A stretch of DNA of 64,000 bases from Fibrobacter sp. UWB2. GTDB lineage: Bacteria > Fibrobacterota > Fibrobacteria > Fibrobacterales > Fibrobacteraceae. Numbering within the stretch: position 1 is the stretch's first letter; each line of letters begins with the position of its first letter. Location of the stretch: assembly GCF_002210425.1 (NCBI RefSeq), contig NZ_MWQK01000003.1, positions 186,001-250,000 of the forward strand, written 5' to 3'. Below the pieces are notes generated by a model that was given only the letters and a program-made list of their open reading frames with translations, had not been told where the DNA came from and ran no database searches. Both the position numbers and the translations under genes were made by a program. This document shows, piece after piece, positions 6,500 to 15,872 of this stretch.

Positions 6500-8462
6500 C
6501 ACCCTTATTAGGGCTGTCATGGGGAGCCTCCTTTGCGGAGGCTTCCTTCATTTTTCTCTTGCCCAAGAATTTATCCAAGATTTAGGCAATTCAACAGTTG
6601 TCGCCGAACAATCTAGCGAAACAATTTTAAACGGACTCCGCGAAGACGAAGTTTTAAAAGACGAAAAACTCGATCGCAAAATTTCTACAACTATTGCAGA
6701 GACTATAAAAAACGAGCCCGACATCGCCATTCGTTCAATGGGCCCTGCCGCCGCACGCCCTGTCATCAAGGGGCTTTCAGGCAGTCACGTCACGCTTATC
6801 GAAGACGGTTCCTTTTGCGGAGACATGAGCGCCACCTCGCCCGACCATGCCGTTGCATCCGAAGTGCTGACCGCACACAAATTGCGCATCACGCGCGGAC
6901 CGCAAATTCTCGCACAATCTTTCGCCACCGCAGGCGGCGTCATTCAAGTAAATCACCAAGACATTCCCTACGATGATTCGCTTTTCCACGGCTACATCGC
7001 GAACTACGCCGAAACAGGCCAACCGGGATTCGCAACCGTTATCAGCGCAAATGCCAACGTTCACGGCGTTTCGCTCAAAGGCGAAGTTTCTGCACGTAAC
7101 ATGGGCGACATGCAAACGCCCAATGGCACGCTCAAAAACACGGATATCGAAAACAGGAGCATCGCCATCGGTGCCGCCTACAGCCTTGACCGTTTCAAGT
7201 TTGGAGCCTCATTCCGTTCTTTCAATTCCGATTACGGCATCCCCGGCGGATTCATCGGTGGTCACCCCAACGGCGTCGACATTGAACTATCCAAACGCGA
7301 TTTTACTTTGCAAGGACTGTACATTCCCGCAGCACGCCCCGACACACTCAACGTCATCTTCCGTTACAACCAATACCACCACAAGGAATTTGAGACAAAG
7401 AAATACGTTGGCGCAGAATTCGCGGTCAATCAAGCAAACTTGCGCATTGAAAAATTCATCGCCAATAGCGGTCCATTTTTCGGCATTCGCCTCGGCACAG
7501 AACTCGACAGCCGCTCTGTCGAAATGGGCGGTTACGTCTTTACGCCTCCCACCAATTCTTACGCCGCATCGCTATTTTCCATCGCCAGTTTAAATGGATG
7601 GGATGGTTTAGAAATCACCTTATCCGCACGACTTGGCGGAGCATTCTTCAGACCTCGCGAAAGCGTCGTTGCAGACAAAGACGCTATTGAAGACCGCAAT
7701 TTTGCACTATGGGCTTTCGCTGCCGAATTTTCACAAATCGTCGCCCCCGGGAAATTTCTGACACTTGATGTATTCCGCACCACGCGCGCCCCGACCATCG
7801 AAGAACTCTACAACCAAGGTCCACATCTCGCCGCCTACACCTACGAACGCGGCTATCACAAACTCGATGATGAAAGCGGTTACGGAGCAGAACTCGAATT
7901 TCGAGATTACGGCGAGCACTTCAACTGGCGAGCCTCAACACACATCACCTGGTTCCTGAATCACTTGGCGCCACGCGCCACTGGTGACACTAACTGGTCC
8001 CAGCTTTTGCCGATCTACCAGGTCAGTGGAGATGACGCACTCCTCATGGGCGCAAGCGCATCCATCGAGACTTCTGCAGAGCAGGGATTTTACGCCCAAG
8101 CGGGTGCGAGTTACGTTTGCGGATTTTACCAGAACGAAAACTGGAGCGATATGCCACAAATTCCGCCGTTCCATTTTCACGCCGAAATGGCCTACATTTG
8201 GTCACACGTCCACGCAGGAGTCAACACGGAATTTGCACTCGCGCAAAACCGCCTAGACCGCTACGAACAACGCACACCCGGCTACGTCACGTTCGGTGCG
8301 CTACTGGAATTCCATTGGGCGCTCACACTCGCTAATTACAGCATCATCCTTCGTGGCGATAACTTGTTCAATGCCGATGTCCGCAACCATCTTTCTCGAC
8401 TCAAATCCGTCATGCCCGAGAAAGGACGTAATATAAGCATCCTCGTAAAAGTCGAGATTTAG
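6483..8462 (+). CDS. TonB-dependent outer-membrane receptor, ZnuD-like
   Basis: A 659-residue outer-membrane receptor that would import zinc or a zinc complex using TonB energy. The signal peptide ends near FSLAQ. The plug domain (about residues 55-170) contains PAAARPVIKGLSG and DMSATSPDHAV, typical of the ZnuD subgroup. The rest is a 22-strand barrel pattern. Three in-frame ATGs lie at 6483, 6489 and 6492, and the choice does not affect the signal peptide. Overlap with the preceding lipoprotein gene indicates coupling. It completes an outer-membrane-to-cytoplasm zinc route within one operon. Confidence 0.9.
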   Translation: MTMMNNTLIRAVMGSLLCGGFLHFSLAQEFIQDLGNSTVVAEQSSETILNGLREDEVLKDEKLDRKISTTIAETIKNEPDIAIRSMGPAAARPVIKGLSGSHVTLIEDGSFCGDMSATSPDHAVASEVLTAHKLRITRGPQILAQSFATAGGVIQVNHQDIPYDDSLFHGYIANYAETGQPGFATVISANANVHGVSLKGEVSARNMGDMQTPNGTLKNTDIENRSIAIGAAYSLDRFKFGASFRSFNSDYGIPGGFIGGHPNGVDIELSKRDFTLQGLYIPAARPDTLNVIFRYNQYHHKEFETKKYVGAEFAVNQANLRIEKFIANSGPFFGIRLGTELDSRSVEMGGYVFTPPTNSYAASLFSIASLNGWDGLEITLSARLGGAFFRPRESVVADKDAIEDRNFALWAFAAEFSQIVAPGKFLTLDVFRTTRAPTIEELYNQGPHLAAYTYERGYHKLDDESGYGAELEFRDYGEHFNWRASTHITWFLNHLAPRATGDTNWSQLLPIYQVSGDDALLMGASASIETSAEQGFYAQAGASYVCGFYQNENWSDMPQIPPFHFHAEMAYIWSHVHAGVNTEFALAQNRLDRYEQRTPGYVTFGALLEFHWALTLANYSIILRGDNLFNADVRNHLSRLKSVMPEKGRNISILVKVEI

Positions 8463-8537
8463 CGGCAAAGCGGTGGCGATTATGGTCTTTCTCGCGCGAT
8501 ATTTGTATATTCTTTAGCGTAAAAAAGAAGAATTACG

Positions 8538-9443
8538 ATGGCCGATAAAGAATTGCTTGATAAAGAAGTTTTAAAGACCGTTAGCCGCATTGAACTTTCT
8601 GTGCGCGGCACGCTCGACACCGTGATGACCGGAGCTTACCACAGTTCCTTCAAAGGGAACGGTATGGAATTCAGCGAAGTCCGCGAATATATGCCCGGTG
8701 ATGACGTGCGCACCATCGACTGGAACGTGACCGCCCGAACCGGCACACCTTACGTCAAAAAATTTATCGAAGAACGCGAAATGACCATGCTCCTCATGGT
8801 CGATGCTTCAAGCAGCTCCGAATTCGGTTCTGGCAAGCAAATGAAAGGTGAAGTCATGGCAACGCTCACGGCTCTCCTCGCCTTTGCGGCCATTAAGAAT
8901 AACGACAAGGTCGGTCTCCTCATTTACACCGACCAAGTCGAACTTTTCATTCCGCCTGAGAAAGGCCGCAAGCACGTGCTTCGCCTCATCCGCGAAATTC
9001 TTTACTTCAAGCCGCAACACCACGGCACCAATACGCAAGTAGCATTGGAATATGCCGGCAAGATTTTGAACCGCAAAGCTGTCGTTGTCGTAATGAGTGA
9101 CTTTTTGGATGAAGGTTTCGAAAACGCATTCAAGATTTTGCGCAAGCGCCATGACGTTCTCGCCGTGTCCGTTGTGGACCCGCGCGAAATGGAACTTCCG
9201 CCCGCAGGCCTCGTAGAACTCGAAGACCCCGAAACCGGTGAAACGCTTTTGATAGACACCGGCGATGCCGCCTTCCGCGAAGCATTCGCCCGCGAAGCCA
9301 AACGTCAAGGCAAGGCAACCAAGGAACTCTTCCAGCGCATGTCCATTGACTTTGTCCGCATCGAGACTCACGACGACTTCAAGGAAACAGTCGCCCCGCT
9401 CATCGAGCACTTCCGCCGCCGCGCCCGTGCTGCCAGCCGATAA
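8538..9443 (+). CDS. DUF58 domain protein (von Willebrand A-like)
   Basis: A 301-residue cytosolic protein of the DUF58 family, which usually works with a MoxR ATPase. The diagnostic segment is EYMPGDDVRTIDWNVTARTGTPYVKKF (written here only as its position, residues 51-77), with a vWA-type fold and a metal site MLLMVDASSSS at about 87-97. No membrane segments are seen. The MoxR gene (21752-22735) and a BatD-like gene (28448-29527) are elsewhere in the window, so the usual cluster is split. A TATATT box at 8502-8507 and a leader with GAAG precede the start. Confidence 0.88.
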   Translation: MADKELLDKEVLKTVSRIELSVRGTLDTVMTGAYHSSFKGNGMEFSEVREYMPGDDVRTIDWNVTARTGTPYVKKFIEEREMTMLLMVDASSSSEFGSGKQMKGEVMATLTALLAFAAIKNNDKVGLLIYTDQVELFIPPEKGRKHVLRLIREILYFKPQHHGTNTQVALEYAGKILNRKAVVVVMSDFLDEGFENAFKILRKRHDVLAVSVVDPREMELPPAGLVELEDPETGETLLIDTGDAAFREAFAREAKRQGKATKELFQRMSIDFVRIETHDDFKETVAPLIEHFRRRARAASR

Positions 9444-9478
9444 CTAACATTCAACATTTTGGCCGACTCAGTTGAACT

Positions 9479-9508
9479 TGTCATTCCGGCCTCCGAGCCG
9501 GAATCTCC
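9479..9508. repeat. TGTCAT-ended dispersed palindrome
   Basis: TGTCATTCCGGC and GCCGGAATCTCC flank a short loop. It lies between two convergent genes, where it could also act as a bidirectional terminator. Confidence 0.75.
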
Positions 9509-9526
9509 TTTTATTAGCAAAGCTTT

Positions 9527-11509
9527 CTAAACCGTTGCCGGCCTATACCCGAGCAATTTCATGCTATAAAGCGCAGTCCCCTTGCTGATGCTACGAACGC
9601 CCGTAGCGTATCCGAAAATTTTTCGAAGCGGCACATCCGCTTTCAAAAAGTGCGTTTTGCCATCGCCTTCGATTTCTTTCACTTTGCCGTCACGCGCCTG
9701 AATATCGCCCGTCACAAGCCCTGCAAAATTCACCGGGCATTCAAGCGAAAGTTCCATCACAGGTTCGTACAACTGCACATCCGCAGGTTTCACAAGTTTT
9801 GCCACCGCATCAGCACAGCACTTCTTGATCATCGGCGGGAGCGCCCCTTCTGTCCATTCAAAGCGATGGACTTCAAAACGCACGCCTACAAGCGGACCCT
9901 TGCCGAGCACGCCAACTTCGGTCGATTCCAAAAGCGCCGAGCGCACGCCTGCCAAAATTTCAAGCGGAGCCTTTTCCATAAATTCCGCAGACAAGCGAAT
10001 ATCATGAGCATCACCCTCTAGCGGAGATGCCGAAATGCTGATGGACATTTTGTGCGGACCAATCTGGAATGTGTTTTCGGCAGGGCCAACTTCACGGCAC
10101 AAGCGTTCTTGCCAGCGCACTTCAGGACTCCCTGCACGCACTTCGCAACCAAATTCACGTTTCAATCGAGCAAGCAAAACATCGAGCTGCACCTCGCCCA
10201 CGGTATGCAAATACCAGAATCCGCCATCGTCCTTTTGCACGCGGAAACTCGGATCCATTCGCGCAAGCACTGAGAGGCTGCGCTCCACGTGGGCATAATC
10301 TTCCGTGCGCACACATTCCACACGAGTCTGCAAAAGTGGCAAATAATTTTCGCTGATCGACGGCGCGGCATTTTCAACAACATTCCCCGCCGCATCTCGC
10401 TCCGCACTCTCGCTGCACATTCCACAACCATCTAACCAAATCACCTGCCCGAGTTCCGTTTCAAACGGCGAAACCATCGCATAAATGTCGCCCGAACGGA
10501 TTTCATCCACTGGCAAAAGCATATTCGCCTTGAGCCGTGAAAATTCAAAACCCGCCGGCCAATCGCGACGCAACAAATCCACATGACTGCGGAACAGCGA
10601 AATCTCGCCCACGCCACGGAAATGCCTCAGGCGCACAACTTGCCCAAGCTCATTTACACCAAACGTCGGGACTTCCGGTAAAAAGAACGAAAGCGCCGTC
10701 ACAAGGCTGCGAATTCCAAAGCCTTCCAACGCAGAACCCGCATAGCAAATCACATATTCATCGCTTGCAGCAAGAGCCTTGAGCCCGCGCAAAAGCATCT
10801 TTGGCGGCACCGGCTTATTTTCAAGCGCAAGCGACAAAATTTCATCGTCAAAATTGCTTGCAAATTCCACCGCTTCATCGTAGTACTTTTTCAAAAGCGC
10901 ACGTTCTTCCGCCGCACCCGCATCCGATTCCCAGCCGTCATCGAGAACTTCCGCACCCGACTCCGAATGCACCAAGCGACTCTGGCTCAGCACATCGAGC
11001 ATCGCGCACATCTTGCCTTTTTTAAACTGTGGCACAGACATGAGCACCGGGCGCACGCCAAGCGTTTCTTCAATGTTAATGAGCGTCTCGTCCAGCGAAT
11101 AATCGGGATTATCGAGCTTGTTTACAAACAAAATCGTACGCACGCGGGATTCGCGCAACTTGCGGAACGACGCAAGCGTCTGCGTTTCGACGCCACTTGC
11201 GGCACTCACCACAAGCACAGCGCCTTCCACAGCCGTAAGCGCCATATCGACTTCGGCACCAAAGTCGACATGCCCCGGCGTATCAATAAAATTGAACCAT
11301 GTATTTTTCCATTCGAAATGCGCCACGCCACTTTCAATCGTGATGCCGCGTTCCTTTTCTTCGGGCATGTAGTCCATCGTGGCTAAGCCATCTTCCACGC
11401 GCCCCGGGCGGTGAATCTCGCCCGCCGCGAAAAGGATTCTCTCAGAAAGTGTCGTCTTGCCCGCATCAACGTGGGCGAGAATGGCAATATTTCGAATCGG
11501 CTGTTTCAT
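9527..11509 (-). CDS. EF-G-family translational GTPase (EF-G paralogue, TetM-like subgroup)
   Basis: A 660-residue ribosome-binding GTPase, shorter than housekeeping EF-G (about 690-710) and close to the tetracycline-protection proteins. G1 is AHVDAGKTT (residues 12-20), switch I has RGITIES, G3 is DTPGHVD (76-82) and G4 is NKLD. Domain V has FGYATGVRSISKG. LPLLQT and ITIESGVAHFEWKN resemble TetM, while the C terminus resembles EF-G. A role in ribosome protection, recycling or stress translation is possible; the sequence cannot decide. It has no clear ribosome-binding site: a TATCTT box lies 7 bases from the ATG, predicting a leaderless mRNA. Confidence 0.85.
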   Translation of the reverse strand: MKQPIRNIAILAHVDAGKTTLSERILFAAGEIHRPGRVEDGLATMDYMPEEKERGITIESGVAHFEWKNTWFNFIDTPGHVDFGAEVDMALTAVEGAVLVVSAASGVETQTLASFRKLRESRVRTILFVNKLDNPDYSLDETLINIEETLGVRPVLMSVPQFKKGKMCAMLDVLSQSRLVHSESGAEVLDDGWESDAGAAEERALLKKYYDEAVEFASNFDDEILSLALENKPVPPKMLLRGLKALAASDEYVICYAGSALEGFGIRSLVTALSFFLPEVPTFGVNELGQVVRLRHFRGVGEISLFRSHVDLLRRDWPAGFEFSRLKANMLLPVDEIRSGDIYAMVSPFETELGQVIWLDGCGMCSESAERDAAGNVVENAAPSISENYLPLLQTRVECVRTEDYAHVERSLSVLARMDPSFRVQKDDGGFWYLHTVGEVQLDVLLARLKREFGCEVRAGSPEVRWQERLCREVGPAENTFQIGPHKMSISISASPLEGDAHDIRLSAEFMEKAPLEILAGVRSALLESTEVGVLGKGPLVGVRFEVHRFEWTEGALPPMIKKCCADAVAKLVKPADVQLYEPVMELSLECPVNFAGLVTGDIQARDGKVKEIEGDGKTHFLKADVPLRKIFGYATGVRSISKGTALYSMKLLGYRPATV

Positions 11510-11516
11510 AAGCCCA

Positions 11517-11524
11517 AAGATACA
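11517..11524 (-). promoter_or_regulatory. -10 element for a leaderless transcript of the EF-G paralogue
   Basis: On the minus strand TGTATCTT is followed by 7 bases and then ATG (11509), so the transcript would begin at or next to the start codon. Confidence 0.45.
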
Positions 11525-11527
11525 TTT

Positions 11528-12637
11528 TTACCGGTTCATGAACGAGAGTTTCAGCGCATTCTTGTAGAGTCGATTTGCCCAAGCTTCGTGGCTTGCAGAT
11601 TCACCATAAAGGTCATCCAGAATCGTCCGGATTCCCGCTACGCCGCCACCCTTTTTCAAGATGTATACCACGAGCAGGCTAATCACGCCAAGCGACGAGT
11701 TGATAATATCCAAGTCCGTATTCGCGAGCTGGAATGCAGCCAAATGGTACGCATCATCGGAATCCTCCTTGATGAGTTTATCTACATCTGCAAGCGTTTC
11801 AAAGCGTAAGAACTTCAGCGCCTTCAAAAAAGGCATCATCGACGACTCGTGAATTTCCGCCTGGTTGATTGCCGCAATACGCTGGTTCAACTTGTCAAAC
11901 GGTCGCAACTTCAGATAATTCGTAAACGAGTCGCCGTTCAGCGCCACTTCATCAAAGCGCCCCGAATGCACAAGCGACTGCACATGATATCTGTAATTGT
12001 TGATTTCCGTTCGAATTTTGCAGAACTGTTCATCGACAAGTTCCAACATACCCGCCAAGCGGTTCAAATTGCGTAAGTATTCATGCGGAATTTCAAAGCC
12101 CGACTTGTAACCCGTATCGTGATCCAGCGTAGCCCACACATGTTGCAAAGCCGTACGCATCTGGATTTCAAATCGAATTTCATTGAGCTCAGGGCACTCC
12201 GGATCTTCGAACAAAGCTTTCGGAATGGTACATATAAAGTGTAACGAGTTATAGCCAAAACTGTCGAGCTCGTGCATTTTGCGTTTGTCAACGCTATTTT
12301 TCCAGTCAATTTCAAACAAGCTCTCGACAAGCGCTGCAATTTTATCCACATCGTCGTTATAGAACGCAATCACGCGGGCACCCAAAATGTCCGTCAAATC
12401 AGTCAGAGACTTATACTTGCCATTTTTACGCTCAAGCTTTTCGGCAAGGCTTGCTTCAGCCTTGATTCTAGCTTCAACGGCAGTCACATAGATATTGTTC
12501 TCTGCCACTTTTTTCTTGAGCAAATCACAGACAAAATCCCTCATTTTTTCAAAAACAGGCATCTTTTCACGATAATCTTCAAGAATCATCGTTTCAGCAG
12601 GACTCAATCCATATTTTTCAACAGAATCTTCGTTCAT
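11528..12637 (-). CDS. (p)ppGpp synthetase domain protein (RelA/SpoT fold, stand-alone)
   Basis: A 369-residue protein with a RelA/SpoT synthetase domain at about residues 40-215, predicted to make (p)ppGpp or a related nucleotide from ATP. The conserved residues are intact: LTDILGARVI (Arg88), GYNSLH (129-134), EIQMRT (157-162) and HVWATLDHD (166-174). The remaining 150 residues are helical with no HD, TGS or ACT domain. The start codon overlaps the stop of the upstream hydrolase gene by one base (TAATG), so the two are translationally coupled. It may be a housekeeping alarmone enzyme or a toxic small alarmone synthetase held in check by its partner. Confidence 0.88.
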   Translation of the reverse strand: MNEDSVEKYGLSPAETMILEDYREKMPVFEKMRDFVCDLLKKKVAENNIYVTAVEARIKAEASLAEKLERKNGKYKSLTDLTDILGARVIAFYNDDVDKIAALVESLFEIDWKNSVDKRKMHELDSFGYNSLHFICTIPKALFEDPECPELNEIRFEIQMRTALQHVWATLDHDTGYKSGFEIPHEYLRNLNRLAGMLELVDEQFCKIRTEINNYRYHVQSLVHSGRFDEVALNGDSFTNYLKLRPFDKLNQRIAAINQAEIHESSMMPFLKALKFLRFETLADVDKLIKEDSDDAYHLAAFQLANTDLDIINSSLGVISLLVVYILKKGGGVAGIRTILDDLYGESASHEAWANRLYKNALKLSFMNR

Positions 12638-13206
12638 TACTTTCTACCGCCAAATATCTTTTCAATCAAATCCGTAAATTCTGCATACGCAAAAGTACCT
12701 TCGAGTTCTTTCAACGATGCAGCCAAACCGCGATAATGCCATTCGTGTTCCTTAATATCGGTCACGTGGAAAATTTTCCAGAGTTCATCGCCTTTTTGGA
12801 CAAAATCACGATAAATGATTCTTGCATTGCTGAGCTTATCGCCCATCGCCACAATCTTTGCATCGCGACTGGCCCCTGCCAAGCGGTCAATTGCCGCCTG
12901 CTTGCGAGAATGCCAAGAATCCGATTCGCTCACGCCTTCCATGAACACGTCCGATTCTTCTTCCACAAGTTTCGCCACGCGTGGTCCAAACTCGCGACTG
13001 ATATCATCCAAAGTAACAGACGTATCTTCAACGGTATCGTGCAAAGCGGCAGCCGCCATCAATTCCTGGTCATCCGTCATGGTCGCTACAATTTCCACAG
13101 CTTCCATCGGGTGGACAATGTAGGGGAAGCCTTTTCCGCGGCGGCCCGTACCGGCATGAGCCTTGACCGCAAAAACAATAGCCTTGTCGAGAACAGAAGT
13201 ATCCAT
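12637..13206 (-). CDS. HD-domain (p)ppGpp hydrolase-like protein
   Basis: A 189-residue single-domain HD hydrolase related to the SpoT N-terminal domain and the small alarmone hydrolases. Metal ligands are in HP (His32), LHDTVED (His56, Asp57, Asp61) and DKLSNAR. It should cleave pyrophosphate from (p)ppGpp in the cytosol. It lies 2 bases downstream of the SIMPL gene and overlaps the synthetase gene by one base. It therefore precedes the enzyme whose product it would destroy, and its translation would be needed to start that of the synthetase. Confidence 0.87.
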   Translation of the reverse strand: MDTSVLDKAIVFAVKAHAGTGRRGKGFPYIVHPMEAVEIVATMTDDQELMAAAALHDTVEDTSVTLDDISREFGPRVAKLVEEESDVFMEGVSESDSWHSRKQAAIDRLAGASRDAKIVAMGDKLSNARIIYRDFVQKGDELWKIFHVTDIKEHEWHYRGLAASLKELEGTFAYAEFTDLIEKIFGGRK

Positions 13207-13208
13207 TT

Positions 13209-13907
13209 TTAGTCCTCCAGGAAGTACTGAACATTGGTCACTACGCGCACGTTCTTGATAAACGGCGTATTTTCATCACGGTCGCTAATGGAGAACTGTC
13301 CCTGCGTTGCTGTTTTGATTTTACCGAGCTTGCTTTCGGAATCCGTTGCAAACTTTTCAGCAGCGGCACGGGCGTTCTTGTTCGCCTCGTCAATCATCGT
13401 GGGCTTGATTTCGTTCAGGCCATTAAAGCTGTAAATTTTGCGGTAGCGGTAATCATCGCCACTGAATGCAATTCCCTGTTTCAAAAGTTCGCCCTGCTTA
13501 CCCATGATTTCACGGACGCGATCTACATTCTTCGATGCAACCGTCGTCACCACAGTTGCAATGTAGCGGAACGGACGGCGGTTATCGCCATAGCGTTCGC
13601 CTTGGGCATCTTCAATTTCCGGAGCAGACCAACTGATTTCAGCCGCATCCACGCCGTTATCGCGCAAGAACTTTGCAAGCGTTGCATTTTTCGTCTGCAC
13701 GGCATCGTGAATCAATGAAAGGTCATTCCCGACTTCTTTGTACACAATAGGCCAAATCACAAAATCGGCCTTGACCTCGCGTTCCGAGAGTCCCCGGACC
13801 GACACAACACGGTCCCTATCTTTCGTGTGGATCATAGCGCAATAGAGGAATGCGCCAAGCCCGAGAATACCAATAGCCAACAATAAAGCTTCTTTAACTC
13901 TAGACAT
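13209..13907 (-). CDS. SIMPL domain (DUF541) protein, membrane-anchored
   Basis: A 232-residue protein with one N-terminal membrane anchor (residues 7-26) and a SIMPL domain facing the periplasm. The family signature begins at VVSVRGLSEREVKADFVIW and ends with the C-terminal strand VRVVTNVQYFL. The function of SIMPL proteins is poorly defined; some affect oxidative stress tolerance. It has a good AAGGAG site before ATG 13907 and is the first gene of an operon with the (p)ppGpp hydrolase and synthetase. Confidence 0.88.
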   Translation of the reverse strand: MSRVKEALLLAIGILGLGAFLYCAMIHTKDRDRVVSVRGLSEREVKADFVIWPIVYKEVGNDLSLIHDAVQTKNATLAKFLRDNGVDAAEISWSAPEIEDAQGERYGDNRRPFRYIATVVTTVASKNVDRVREIMGKQGELLKQGIAFSGDDYRYRKIYSFNGLNEIKPTMIDEANKNARAAAEKFATDSESKLGKIKTATQGQFSISDRDENTPFIKNVRVVTNVQYFLED

Positions 13908-13964
13908 ATATTTCTCCTTCGCCGCGAAACACCCACGGCTATAAGTTTAATATACAATCTTTAA

Positions 13965-14048
13965 GAGCTGCGGCTCTCGCCTATTGACGCCTTTGGCGTC
14001 CGTAGCGGCGGCTCGCATATGCAAAAGCAAGCTTTTGCGCATGAACTC
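13965..14048. repeat. String of short palindromes upstream of pgi
   Basis: Three inverted repeats lie side by side: GAGC-TGCG-GCTC, GACGCC-TTT-GGCGTC, and GCAAAAGC-AA-GCTTTTGC. They are flanked by related TCTCGCC and ACTCGCC ends. This 80-base stretch is non-coding and unlike the ATGACA family. It may be another mobile palindrome or a folded leader of a divergent transcript. Confidence 0.4.
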
Positions 14049-14112
14049 GCCTTGCACACTTTTTCTATATTTGCATCGAAACAAAAACCCGCGTGTGCGG
14101 AAAGGATAATCT

Positions 14113-15777
14113 ATGTCTAAACTGACTGATTCTAAGGAATGGAAGGCCCTCGAGGCCCATGCCGAAGTCGCCAAGACTTGGCAGATGAAGGAACTCTTCG
14201 CGAAGGACCCGACTCGCGCCGACAAGTTCAGCGCCGAAGCCTGCGGACTCTTCCTCGACTACTCCAAGAACATCATCACCGACGAAACCATGGCCAAGCT
14301 CCAGGACCTCCTGAAGTCCGCCAATTTCGAAGACATGCGCGCCAAGTACTTTGCTGGCGAAAAGATTAACACCACCGAAAAGCGCGCCGTGCTCCACACT
14401 GCACTCCGCTACAAGGGCAACGATCCGATCTGCGTCGATGGCAAGGATGTCATGCCTGAAGTTCGCGCCGTGCTCAAGCACATGGAAGACTTCACCCACC
14501 TCGTCCGTAGCGGCAAGTGGAAAGGCCAGAGCGGCAAGTCCATCAAGTACGTTGTCAACATCGGTATCGGCGGTTCCGACCTCGGTCCGGTGATGGTCAC
14601 CGAAGCCCTCAAGCCGTATGCAGAAAAGCCGATCGCAGGCGAAACTTCTCCGGAAGTCTACTTTGTTTCTAACATCGACGGCACCCACATGGCCGAAACC
14701 CTCAAGAAGGTGAACATCGAAGAAACGCTCTTCATCGTTGCTTCCAAGACGTTCACGACTCTTGAAACCATGACGAACGCCGAAACCGCTAAGGCAGCCG
14801 TTCTCAAGGCATTCAACGGTGACAAGTCCGCTATCGCAAAGCACTTCGTCGCTCTCTCCACCAACACCGAAGCCGTTACCGAATTCGGTATCGACCCGGC
14901 AAACATGTTCGAATTCTGGAACTGGGTTGGCGGCCGCTATTCTCTGTGGTCTGCAATCGGTCTTTCCATCAGCCTCCGCATCGGCTTCGAAAACTACATG
15001 AAGCTCCACCAGGGCGCTTACGAAATGGATCAGCATTTCAAGACCGCTCCGGTCGACAAGAACCTCCCGGTCATCCTCGCCCTCATCGGCGTTTGGTACA
15101 ACAACTTCTTTGGCGCATCCAGCTACGCCATGCTCCCGTACGACCAGTACCTCCACCGCCTCGCCGCCTACTTCCAGCAGGCCGACATGGAATCCAACGG
15201 CAAGACCGTTGACCGCGATTCCAAGCGCGTGAACTACCAGACGGGTCCGATCCTCTGGGGCGAACCGGGTACGAACGGCCAGCACGCCTTCTACCAGCTC
15301 ATCCACCAGGGCACCAAGATGATTCCGTGCGACTTCATCGCCCCGGCAAACAGCCACAACAAGATTGGCGATCACCACCAGAAGTTGCTCTCCAACTTCT
15401 TCGCTCAGCCGGAAGCTTTGATGAACGGCAAGACTCTCGCCCAGGCTCAGGAAGAACTCCGCGCCGCCGGCAAGTCCGAAGAAGAAATCGCATTCCTCGC
15501 TCCGCACAAGGTATTCGAAGGCAACAAGCCGACGAACTCCATCATGATGGACTACGTGAGCCCGGAACGCCTTGGCGCTCTCATCGCCATGTACGAACAC
15601 AAGATCTTCACGCAGGGCGTTATCTGGAACATCAACAGCTACGACCAGTGGGGTGTTGAACTCGGTAAGCAGCTCGCCAAGAAGATCCTCCCGGAACTCG
15701 CAAAGGCCGATGCCGAACTCCACCACGACAGTTCCACCAACGGGCTGATCAAGTGGTTCAAGGCTCACCAGGCTTAG
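14113..15777 (+). CDS. pgi: Glucose-6-phosphate isomerase
   Basis: Interconverts glucose 6-phosphate and fructose 6-phosphate in the cytosol. The 554-residue length and the pgi signatures fit the long bacterial/eukaryotic form: [13 protein letters not shown] (substrate phosphate), [13 protein letters not shown], the [12 protein letters not shown] segment with the catalytic arginine, and the C-terminal signature [11 protein letters not shown]. The gene has very regular, C-rich codon use, as expected for high expression, with AAAGGA before ATG 14113. It is monocistronic, ended by a palindrome and a strong terminator. In a cellulose degrader it links glucose to glycolysis and to pentose synthesis. 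Confidence 0.97.
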   Translation: MSKLTDSKEWKALEAHAEVAKTWQMKELFAKDPTRADKFSAEACGLFLDYSKNIITDETMAKLQDLLKSANFEDMRAKYFAGEKINTTEKRAVLHTALRYKGNDPICVDGKDVMPEVRAVLKHMEDFTHLVRSGKWKGQSGKSIKYVVNIGIGGSDLGPVMVTEALKPYAEKPIAGETSPEVYFVSNIDGTHMAETLKKVNIEETLFIVASKTFTTLETMTNAETAKAAVLKAFNGDKSAIAKHFVALSTNTEAVTEFGIDPANMFEFWNWVGGRYSLWSAIGLSISLRIGFENYMKLHQGAYEMDQHFKTAPVDKNLPVILALIGVWYNNFFGASSYAMLPYDQYLHRLAAYFQQADMESNGKTVDRDSKRVNYQTGPILWGEPGTNGQHAFYQLIHQGTKMIPCDFIAPANSHNKIGDHHQKLLSNFFAQPEALMNGKTLAQAQEELRAAGKSEEEIAFLAPHKVFEGNKPTNSIMMDYVSPERLGALIAMYEHKIFTQGVIWNINSYDQWGVELGKQLAKKILPELAKADAELHHDSSTNGLIKWFKAHQA

Positions 15778-15782
15778 TCGCT

Positions 15783-15811
15783 TGTCATTCCCGCCTTGAG
15801 CGGGAATCTCC
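15783..15811. repeat. TGTCAT-ended dispersed palindrome after pgi
   Basis: TGTCATTCCCGC and GCGGGAATCTCC flank a short loop, six bases after the pgi stop codon. Confidence 0.8.
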
Positions 15812-15820
15812 TTTTATAGA

Positions 15821-15853
15821 AAAAGCCGCAGCACTCCGCTGCGGCTTTTTTTT
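15821..15853. terminator. Rho-independent terminator, pgi and convergent gene
   Basis: AAAAGCCGCAGC pairs with GCTGCGGCTTTT around ACTCC and ends in eight T residues. A-residues on the other side let it work for the convergent EAL gene as well. Confidence 0.85.
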
Positions 15854-15872
15854 GTACTCAATCTTACGCGTC

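Noticed and set aside
14065-15768. 567-residue open frame on the minus strand opposite pgi
   Set aside because: It exactly mirrors pgi and its product has no recognisable domain or start signal. Highly biased codons (few antisense stop triplets) explain it. The same holds for the long frames opposite iorA (58944-61082), the GH5 gene (35096-37003) and the binding protein (43307-45067).
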